Assembly (NCBI GenBank): GCA_027334785.1
Contig: DAHWQF010000057.1
Span: 1 to 11,692, forward strand
Origin: Acidimicrobiaceae bacterium
Lineage (GTDB): Bacteria > Actinomycetota > Acidimicrobiia > Acidimicrobiales > Palsa-688
DNA length: 11,692 nucleotides
Direction of reading: 5' to 3'
The position numbers and the translations under genes were made by a program. Shown one piece after another: positions 1 through 5,615 of this stretch (position 1 is its first letter; each line of letters opens with the position of its first letter). The notes under the pieces are model-generated. The model saw only the letters and a list, made by a program, of their open reading frames with translations. It made no database searches and was not told the DNA's origin.

Positions 1-100
1 GTCCTGGATTCGCACGGTCGGCACGGGCACCTTTGCCATCGATCGCACCCGTCGCAGTCGCACCGTCGTCACCGCAGCGCCGCAACGGCACCGCCGCGCA

Positions 101-220
101 AAAACCAGGTCGATGTGCGCCGGCGGAGGCCACATCTGTCAGGATCTTGCGCGATTTCGCGCTAAATACCGGTGGATGTGGGTCTAGCGAGTTCACATCG
201 GTCCGTTTTTTGCGCGGCCT
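101..220. repeat. Diverged 63-bp tandem duplication carrying a palindrome
   Basis: Two copies lie exactly 63 bp apart. The conserved core is GGTN-GATGTG, 13 unconserved bases, then CACATC-NGTC, at 108-140 and 171-203. The 6-bp arms (112-117/131-136 and 175-180/194-199) are perfect inverted repeats and are identical in both copies, while only 5 of the 13 loop bases match. Downstream, both copies keep TTGCGCG (147-153 and 210-216, allowing for the T-run in the second). Conserved arms and spacing with a free loop suggest either a dispersed palindromic repeat family or paired protein-binding sites. Frame-to-frame translation shows no gene. Confidence 0.6.
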
Positions 221-308
221 TACGGTCGTAGGGTCGTCGTGCGGCCCGGGTAGCTGTGCGTTTTGCCGGCGGCGCCAAGTGGAAGTGGGCCGGCCCGCTC
301 TCGGGCAC

Positions 309-314
309 TACCCT
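309..314 (+). promoter_or_regulatory. Candidate -10 hexamer for leaderless coaBC
   Basis: TACCCT fits the actinobacterial TANNNT -10 consensus and ends six bases before the coaBC ATG at 321. That spacing would put the transcription start at or next to the A of the start codon. No Shine-Dalgarno sequence precedes this ATG, which fits leaderless translation. No good -35 is seen near 285-292, so the call rests on the hexamer, its spacing and the missing ribosome binding site. Confidence 0.4.
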
Positions 315-320
315 GCGAGC

Positions 321-1730
321 ATGAGCAACCACGCCGGCGCCGGCGAGAACCCGCTCGCGGGCAAGACGGTCCTGCTCGGGGTTTGCGGGGGGATAGCGGC
401 CTACAAGGCGGTTGAGGTCTGCCGGCGCCTGAGCGACGCCGGGGCGCGGGTGCTGCCCGTCCTCACGAGGGGGGCGACGCGCTTCGTGGCCCCGCTCACC
501 TTCAGCGCCCTGGCCGCCGAACCGGCGAGGATGTCGCTCTTCCCGGGGCCGCTGGGTGCCTCGGGGGCAGCCGCCGGCGACGGCACCACGGGTCCCGCCG
601 GCACGGACAGCGCCGAGCCGGTGCCGCACATCGCCTTGGCCAGGCGGGCGGACCTCGTGGTGGTGGTCCCGGCGACGGCCCGGCTGCTCGGTAGCTACGC
701 GGCCGGGATCTCATCGGACCTGCTCACGGCGACTTTGCTGGCCACGAGGGCACCCGTACTGGTCTGTCCCGCGATGCACACCGAGATGTGGGAGCACCCT
801 GCCGTCCAGGACAACGTCGCTTTGCTGCGCCGGCGGGGCGTGGAGGTTCTCGAGCCGGACGAGGGGCGTCTGGCCGGGGGCGAGGTGGGGAAGGGCCGGC
901 TGCCCGCCCCCGAGGCGATCGTGGTTGCCGCGGCGGCCCTGATGGGGCGAGCGCAACAGGCTGTGCCGGCCCTGGTGGGGCGAGCGCAACAGGCTGCGCC
1001 GGTGCGTCCCGCCGGCGCTCTCGCCGGCGTGAGGGCCGTGGTGAGCGCCGGCGGCACCAGGGAGCCCATCGACCCGGTGCGCTACCTAGGCAACCGGAGC
1101 TCGGGTCAGCAGGGCTACGCCATCGCCGCCGAGCTCCAAGCCAGGGGAGCGCAGGTGACGCTCGTGAGTGCGGCGGCCCTCGAGCCCCCACCTGGGGCCG
1201 ACGTCGTCGAGGTGGAAACGGCGGCGGAGATGGCAGAGGCCGTCCTGGGGGCGGCCGCGGGGGCTGGTGTGGTAGTTATGGCAGCGGCGGTCGCCGACTA
1301 CCGGCCGGCGATCACGGCGGAGGAGAAATGGAAGAAATCGGCCGCCCCGGTATCGGTGGAGCTGGTCCCGACCCTGGACATCCTGGCCGAACTTGGTGCG
1401 CGTCGGCGCCCCGGCCAGGTGCTCGTGGGGTTTGCGGCCGAGACCGCTCGGGAACTGGCGGAGCTGGGCCGGGGCAAGCTCGAGGCCAAGGGGGCGGACC
1501 TGGTGGTCGCCAACGAGGTGGGCCGCCCGGGCACCGGCTTCGGCTCGCAGTACTCGCGCGCTGTTATCGTGTCCCGGGAGCGAACCGTGGACCTGGGCCT
1601 GGTCGACAAGCGGGCCCTCGCCTCGAAGCTGGCTGATGCCATCGAAGAGGTGCTCGCTGCCAGTGCAGCCCCGACTGCCAGTGCAGCCCAGACTGCCAGC
1701 GAGGCCCACGCCGCCAAGGAGGGCGGCTGA
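321..1730 (+). CDS. coaBC: Bifunctional phosphopantothenoylcysteine decarboxylase / phosphopantothenate-cysteine ligase
   Basis: CoaBC (Dfp) makes 4'-phosphopantetheine from 4'-phosphopantothenate and cysteine in coenzyme A synthesis: CoaB joins cysteine using CTP, and FMN-dependent CoaC decarboxylates the product. The protein has 469 residues. CoaC spans about 14-205: GGIAAYK (23-29), active-site His103 in PHIALARRADLVVVVPATA, and PAMHTEMW (150-157). CoaB spans about 235-445: GGTREPIDPVRYLGNRSSG (244-262) with the conserved Asn258, and the Lys-rich EEKWKK (334-339). Two residues important in E. coli CoaC differ: Asn125 aligns with His153, and Cys158 of the ACG flap aligns with Gly186 (LAGGEVGKGR). 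From memory, mycobacterial CoaBC shows similar changes. An insertion (about 78-100) and an 11-residue tandem duplication (207-228) are unusual. The start was chosen at the first residues before the conserved fold. The gene is first in a block with metK and priA. Confidence 0.96.
   Translation: MSNHAGAGENPLAGKTVLLGVCGGIAAYKAVEVCRRLSDAGARVLPVLTRGATRFVAPLTFSALAAEPARMSLFPGPLGASGAAAGDGTTGPAGTDSAEPVPHIALARRADLVVVVPATARLLGSYAAGISSDLLTATLLATRAPVLVCPAMHTEMWEHPAVQDNVALLRRRGVEVLEPDEGRLAGGEVGKGRLPAPEAIVVAAAALMGRAQQAVPALVGRAQQAAPVRPAGALAGVRAVVSAGGTREPIDPVRYLGNRSSGQQGYAIAAELQARGAQVTLVSAAALEPPPGADVVEVETAAEMAEAVLGAAAGAGVVVMAAAVADYRPAITAEEKWKKSAAPVSVELVPTLDILAELGARRRPGQVLVGFAAETARELAELGRGKLEAKGADLVVANEVGRPGTGFGSQYSRAVIVSRERTVDLGLVDKRALASKLADAIEEVLAASAAPTASAAQTASEAHAAKEGG
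939..1004 (+). repeat. 33-bp in-frame tandem duplication in the CoaC-CoaB linker
   Basis: Two 33-bp units (939-971 and 972-1004) begin on codon boundaries and encode LMGRAQQAVPA and LVGRAQQAAPV. Most bases are identical, including a shared 22-base core. The duplication lengthens the connector between the decarboxylase and ligase domains without touching catalytic motifs. Confidence 0.9.
1656..1709 (+). repeat. 18-bp tandem repeat (three units) at the coaBC 3' end
   Basis: Three 18-bp units at 1656-1673, 1674-1691 and 1692-1709 share CTGCCAG and AGCC/GGCC blocks, with the third more diverged. They encode an Ala/Thr/Ser-rich tail (AASAAPTASAAQTASEA) beyond the ligase domain, which is probably disordered and dispensable. 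Confidence 0.8.
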
Positions 1731-1741
1731 GCCGCCGGGAC

Positions 1742-1765
1742 ATGAAAAAGGAGCTTGCAACTTGA
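1742..1765 (+). CDS. Possible 7-codon leader ORF overlapping the metK start
   Basis: ATG at 1742 opens a reading frame for MKKELAT and stops at TGA 1763-1765. The stop shares two bases with the TTG start of metK (1762-1764), giving the TTGA arrangement typical of translational coupling. A GGGA lies just before the ATG. The frame contains the metK Shine-Dalgarno sequence, so its translation would affect access to it. It may be fortuitous, since only sequence geometry supports it. Confidence 0.25.
   Translation: MKKELAT
1748..1753 (+). promoter_or_regulatory. Ribosome binding site deciding the metK TTG start
   Basis: AAGGAG ends eight bases before TTG at 1762, the ideal spacing. No in-frame ATG or GTG lies between this site and the conserved MetK N-terminus, so TTG is the start. 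The nearby ATG at 1742 is in another frame. Confidence 0.85.
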
Positions 1766-2955
1766 GACGCTGGGTTTTCACCTCCGAATCGGTCACTGAG
1801 GGCCACCCCGACAAGATGGCGGACCAGATCTCAGACGCGATCTTGGACGCCATTTTGGAACAGGACCCCTATGCCAGAGTCGCCTGTGAGACGCTCCTCA
1901 CCACCGGGCTTGTGGTCGTGGCCGGGGAGATAACCACGGAGGCCTACGTAGAGATCCCCCAGATCGTGCGGGAGGTCGTTTCCTCGATCGGGTACACGAG
2001 TTCCGAGGTTGGCTTCGATGGCCTCACTTGTGGGGTCAGCGTTTCGATCGGCCAGCAGTCGGAAGACATAGCCATGGGCGTCGACACCGCCTTCGAGGTG
2101 CGTCATGGCACCTCGGGCGAGGATGCCCTGTATGGCCAGGGCGCTGGCGACCAGGGCATGATGTTCGGCTACGCCTGCGACGAGACCGAAGATTTGATGC
2201 CCGTGCCGATCTGGTTGGCGCACCGCCTCGCGCAGCGCCTGGCCCAAGTCCGCAAGGTGGGCCTCATGCCCTACCTACGCCCAGACGGCAAGACTCAGGT
2301 GACCTTTGAGTACGAAAACGGGCGCCCGGTGCGCCTGCGCACGGTCCTCGTATCTACCCAACACAGCGCCGAGGTCGACTTGGAGACCCTGCTCAAGCCC
2401 GACCTCCGCGACCACGTCGTGGCGCCGATAGTGCCACCGCAGTACGCCGAGGACGGCTACACGATCATGACCAACCCGACCGGCCGGTTCGAGCACGGGG
2501 GTCCGAGCGCCGACACGGGGCTTACGGGGAGGAAAATAATCGTGGACACTTATGGGGGCGCCTCCCGCCATGGGGGCGGGGCGTTTTCAGGCAAAGACCC
2601 GTCCAAGGTGGACCGTTCCGGTGCTTATGCCGCCCGATGGGTGGCCAAGCACATCGTCGCCTCGGGGGCTGCCACTCGCTGCGAGGTACAGGTGGCCTAT
2701 GCGATCGGCGTGGCTCGTCCGGTCTCTCTCATGGTCGAACTTTTTGGGACCGAACGGGTGGACCCGGAGCGGGTGACAAAGGCGGTGGAGGAGGTCTTCG
2801 ACTTGCGCCCAGCGGCCATCATCCGGGACCTCGACTTGCGCCGGCCCATCTACCGCCGCACCGCTGCGTACGGGCACTTCGGTAGGGCGGACAAGGAGTT
2901 CACCTGGGAGGTGACGAGCCGCTTGGAGGAGTTCAGGCAAGCGGTCGGGCTCTAA
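1762..2955 (+). CDS. metK: S-adenosylmethionine synthetase
   Basis: MetK makes S-adenosylmethionine from methionine and ATP, releasing phosphate and pyrophosphate, in the cytoplasm. The protein has 397 residues, the usual family length. Visible signatures are GHPDKMADQISDA (14-26) with the metal and triphosphate ligands, GAGDQGMMFGYA (127-138), KTQVTFEY (177-184), TGRKIIVDTYGG (255-266) and HGGGAFSGKDPSKVDRS (270-286) with the phosphate-binding lysines. The segment usually read as GGPMGD is GGPSAD here, preceded by FEH instead of a hydrophobic pair; the Asp (251) is kept. The start is TTG, supported by AAGGAG eight bases upstream and by the N-terminus MRRWVFTSESVTEGHPDK. The gene begins 31 bp after coaBC and ends 34 bp before priA. 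There is no room for a SAM riboswitch, so control probably comes from the operon promoter. Confidence 0.97.
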   Translation: MRRWVFTSESVTEGHPDKMADQISDAILDAILEQDPYARVACETLLTTGLVVVAGEITTEAYVEIPQIVREVVSSIGYTSSEVGFDGLTCGVSVSIGQQSEDIAMGVDTAFEVRHGTSGEDALYGQGAGDQGMMFGYACDETEDLMPVPIWLAHRLAQRLAQVRKVGLMPYLRPDGKTQVTFEYENGRPVRLRTVLVSTQHSAEVDLETLLKPDLRDHVVAPIVPPQYAEDGYTIMTNPTGRFEHGGPSADTGLTGRKIIVDTYGGASRHGGGAFSGKDPSKVDRSGAYAARWVAKHIVASGAATRCEVQVAYAIGVARPVSLMVELFGTERVDPERVTKAVEEVFDLRPAAIIRDLDLRRPIYRRTAAYGHFGRADKEFTWEVTSRLEEFRQAVGL

Positions 2956-2989
2956 GACGGGAGCTAGCCCTGCCCTGAGGCCCCCCGCC

Positions 2990-4888
2990 GTGCCGGCGGC
3001 GGCGAGGGTGCTCCTCGACGTCGCTGGCTTCGACAAGGAGCTCGACTACTCTGTCCCGCCGAGGATGGCCGGGCAGTTGCGTCCGGGCAGCGTGGTTCGT
3101 GTGCCCCTGCAGGGCCGGCGGGTGCGAGGCTGGGTGCTGGCCTTCCCGGTCGAGCCACCGGCCGGCATCGCCCTCCGCCCCGTCCTCAAGGTGACGGGCT
3201 GGGGGCCCGAGCCAGAGCTTTTTGGGCTCGCTGCGTGGGCAGCTCACCGCTGGGCGGGGCGAAGGCGTTCGCTGCTCGTCACCGCCTCGGCGGAGGGCGT
3301 TGTCAAGGAACTGCCGCCGCCTGCTCTTGACGCGGTCCCCCGGAGGCGAACGCCAGCCACGAGTAGCGGCCCAACGCCCGTCCGCCCCGACGCGCGCCGA
3401 GGGGACCATATTGGCCCTGCCGGTTCCTCGTCTTTCGACGCGGCTTCCGACCCGGGCACACCGGCTGCCCGGGCGGGCCGTAGTGGCGCGATGCTTGTCG
3501 CCCAGGCGTGGCGGGCAGGCCCGCAGCTCCTCAGGCTGCCGCCGGCGGCGAGTGCCACCGAGCTCGTGGTTGCAGCGGCGGAGCGCGGCCCAGTGCTCGT
3601 GCTCGTGCCGACCATTGCTCGCGCTGAGGCCGGGTCGGCCGCCCTCCGTAGCCGGGGGGCGGCCGTGGCCCTGCTCCCGCGTGACTGGGCGCAGGCTCGG
3701 GCCGGCTCACGGGTGGTGATCGGGTCGCGGGGAGCGGCCTGGGGCCCGTGCCCACATATGGCTTCGGTGGTCGTACTGGACGCTCACGACGAGGCCTATG
3801 TGCAAGGCACGGCCCCGACCTGGGGCGCACCCTTTGTGGCCGCCGAACGGGCGAGGCGGGCGGGGGCCCCCTGTTTCTGGGTCACCCCCTGCCCAACGCT
3901 CGAACTGCTGGCTGCCGCCCAGCGGACCTACCTTCCTAGCCGCTCGGAAGAACGCGCCGGTTGGGCGGTGCTCCTAGTTGTTGACCGCCGCCGGGAAGAC
4001 CCCCGCGCCGGCCTCTACTCCCGTCAGCTGGTGAAGCTCCTCCGGGGTGGCGGCAGGGTCGTGTGCGTCCTCAACCGCAAAGGACGCGCCCAGTTGGTCG
4101 ACTGCGCGGCCTGCGGTGAACTGGCCACTTGCGAACGCTGTGGGTCCTCGGTGGCCGTGGTGGCCGCGCCCGAAGAGCGTCTCCAGTGCCGGCGCTGCGG
4201 CGAGGCTCGTCCGGTCGTATGCCTCAAGTGCGGCTCGACTGCACTACGAGCGCGGCGGCCCGGGATCGCCGGCGCGCGCGAACAGCTCGAAGCGCTGGGG
4301 GGGCGTCCCGCCGGCGAGGTGGCGGCGGGCACCGGTCCCCTGCCTGCCACGCCTGTGCTGGTCGGGACCGAAGCCGTCCTATACCGGGAAGCCGAGGTGC
4401 AAAGGACCGGTGGCGCCACGGCGGTCGCCTTTTTAGACTTCGACCAGGAACTTCTCGCACCCCGCTACCGGGCCGGCGAGGAGGCGCTGGCGCTTTTGGC
4501 GCGCGCCTCGCGACTGGTCGGGGGGCGCGCCGGCCAGGTGCTCGTCCAGACCCGGGTGCCCTGGCACCCGGTCCTGAAGGCGGCGGTGCTCGCTGACCCG
4601 GGCCGCCTGGCGGCGGCGGAGGAACCGGTTCGCAAGGAGCTCCGTCTGCCTCCCTTTTCGGCGCTGGCGCTGCTTGTCGGGCCCGGTGCCGGCGAGATGG
4701 CGGGGGCCATAAGTGACTTGGTGGGGGCCGGAGGGGCGGCCGGCGCCGGTCAACTCGAGGTCAGCCAAGTGGGCGACGACCGCTGGGCCGTGCGGGCGCC
4801 CGACCACGAGGCGCTCGCCAGCACCCTGGCGGCCGTGGGCCGCCCGTCCAAACGTGTGCGGGTGGAGGTGGGCCCGTCGAGGCTGTGA
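2990..4888 (+). CDS. priA: PriA-like primosomal protein N', helicase motifs degenerate
   Basis: PriA recognises stalled replication forks and reloads the replisome; the actinobacterial form is thought to be helicase-dead. The protein has 632 residues. The N-terminal 3'-DNA-end-binding domain is clear (VLLDVAGFDKELDYSVP, 7-23). The ATPase motifs have decayed: the Walker A region (about 183-193) reads LPPAASATELV without the P-loop Lys, DEEH is reduced to DAHDE (264-268), and motif VI lacks its usual GRAGR (ASRLVGGRAGQ). All eight zinc-site cysteines remain (372, 375, 381, 384, 400, 403, 411, 414), and the C-terminal domain with RKELRLPPFSALA is present. A Pro/Ser/Arg-rich stretch (110-165) may be a disordered linker. 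The GTG start has GAGG nine bases upstream. The gene follows metK by 34 bp and abuts the methyltransferase gene through a 14-bp duplication. Confidence 0.9.
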   Translation: MPAAARVLLDVAGFDKELDYSVPPRMAGQLRPGSVVRVPLQGRRVRGWVLAFPVEPPAGIALRPVLKVTGWGPEPELFGLAAWAAHRWAGRRRSLLVTASAEGVVKELPPPALDAVPRRRTPATSSGPTPVRPDARRGDHIGPAGSSSFDAASDPGTPAARAGRSGAMLVAQAWRAGPQLLRLPPAASATELVVAAAERGPVLVLVPTIARAEAGSAALRSRGAAVALLPRDWAQARAGSRVVIGSRGAAWGPCPHMASVVVLDAHDEAYVQGTAPTWGAPFVAAERARRAGAPCFWVTPCPTLELLAAAQRTYLPSRSEERAGWAVLLVVDRRREDPRAGLYSRQLVKLLRGGGRVVCVLNRKGRAQLVDCAACGELATCERCGSSVAVVAAPEERLQCRRCGEARPVVCLKCGSTALRARRPGIAGAREQLEALGGRPAGEVAAGTGPLPATPVLVGTEAVLYREAEVQRTGGATAVAFLDFDQELLAPRYRAGEEALALLARASRLVGGRAGQVLVQTRVPWHPVLKAAVLADPGRLAAAEEPVRKELRLPPFSALALLVGPGAGEMAGAISDLVGAGGAAGAGQLEVSQVGDDRWAVRAPDHEALASTLAAVGRPSKRVRVEVGPSRL

Positions 4889-4906
4889 GTAGGAGGCTGT
4901 GAGTAG
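4879..4906 (+). repeat. Perfect 14-bp tandem duplication at the priA 3' junction
   Basis: GAGGCTGTGAGTAG occurs twice without a gap (4879-4892 and 4893-4906). The first copy holds the last two codons of priA and its TGA (4886-4888). The boundary between copies reads AG|GAGG and so forms the AGGAGG at 4891-4896, the ribosome binding site of the next gene. The second copy holds the GTG at 4899. Confidence 0.95.
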
Positions 4907-5615
4907 ATTGTGGGCCACTGTGGAGTCGCGGACCTACTGGGACGACGCCGCCAGGAAGGCCGGCCCCTGGTACGTGTCGACCGGCCACCGGGACGACGAC
5001 GAAGAGTTCTTTGCCCAGGGGGCGAGAGAGGTCGACACCTACCTCGCTTTTTGTGGCGTCGTGCCGGGCGCGGACCGGGTGGCCCTGGAGATCGGTTGCG
5101 GGGTGGGCCGCATGACCCGCCGGCTCTCCCAGGTCTTCGGCCGGGTCGTGGCCGTGGACGTGAGCGAGGAGATGTTGCGGCGGTGCCGCGAGAACCTGTC
5201 CAGTTTCCCTAACGTCGAGTGCCGGGCCGTGGCCGGGGACGGGTCGCTCGGGGACATCGGGGACGCCGAGGTGGACGTGGCCTTCTCCTACCTCACGTTC
5301 CAGCATGTACCGGAGGCGGCCACCCAGCTGGCTTACTTCGAGAGCTGTGCGCGGGTCCTGCGCCCTGGGGGGAGGCTCGCGGTGCAGATCCGCTCGTGTT
5401 CCCGGCGCGACACGCTGCTTTCGTACATGGCGGCGGCCGGTCACCTGGCCAAGGGCCGGTGGACGCTCTCGCGCCCCTGGCGGGGTTCGCGAGTCGAGGC
5501 GCCCGTCGTGGTCGAGCGGTTGAGGGCTCGCGGCGTCGAGGCCACGGTCAGGCCCTGGCCGCACCACCCGCGCTGGAGCCCCGAGCACTGGTGGGTGGTG
5601 GGGACGAAAAGCTAG
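4899..5615 (+). CDS. Class I SAM-dependent methyltransferase
   Basis: A soluble protein of 238 residues with a Rossmann-type methyltransferase core. Motif I is LEIGCGVGRMT (62-72), the acidic residue after strand 2 lies in VVAVDVSEEML, and a motif like DVAFSYLTFQHVPE and then VLRPGGRL follow, as in the Methyltransf_11/25 families. The substrate cannot be read from the sequence. The start is uncertain: AGGAGG (4891-4896) is only two bases from GTG 4899 and eleven bases from an in-frame TTG at 4908, which would remove three residues. The gene lies 10 bp after priA and probably shares the coaBC-metK-priA transcript; metK supplies its cofactor. Its TAG stop overlaps the stop of the convergent gene on the other strand. 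Confidence 0.88.
   Translation: MSRLWATVESRTYWDDAARKAGPWYVSTGHRDDDEEFFAQGAREVDTYLAFCGVVPGADRVALEIGCGVGRMTRRLSQVFGRVVAVDVSEEMLRRCRENLSSFPNVECRAVAGDGSLGDIGDAEVDVAFSYLTFQHVPEAATQLAYFESCARVLRPGGRLAVQIRSCSRRDTLLSYMAAAGHLAKGRWTLSRPWRGSRVEAPVVVERLRARGVEATVRPWPHHPRWSPEHWWVVGTKS

Larger units (their letters stand above)
1..320. other. Upstream region of coaBC, no convincing gene
   Basis: No recognisable protein is encoded here. The frame of coaBC stays open upstream to about position 33, but the extra 96 residues are Arg/Pro/Ala-rich, resemble nothing I know, and precede the conserved CoaC start. A second plus frame is open from position 2 to a TAG at 185-187 and could be the tail of an unseen upstream gene, but I do not recognise it. 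The stretch is less GC-rich in places than the flanking genes and contains a duplicated palindromic element at 101-220 and a likely promoter hexamer at 309-314. The rpoZ and gmk genes that often precede coaBC in actinobacteria are not in view. Confidence 0.6.

Noticed and set aside
175..211. Hairpin plus T-run resembling an intrinsic terminator for a gene to the left
   Set aside because: The stem is only six pairs with a 13-base loop and the T-run begins seven bases after it. The sister copy has no T-run.
33..320. Extension of coaBC upstream to the start of the open frame
   Set aside because: The extra 96 residues are low-complexity, unlike any CoaC N-terminus, and cover the duplicated palindrome. 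ATG 321 gives the normal start.
1731..1761. SAM riboswitch before metK
   Set aside because: The gap is only 31 bases and shows no room for the conserved helices.
1086..1853. 255-residue open frame on the minus strand opposite coaBC
   Set aside because: It is antisense to a well-supported gene and shows no recognisable family; long shadow frames are expected in high-GC DNA.
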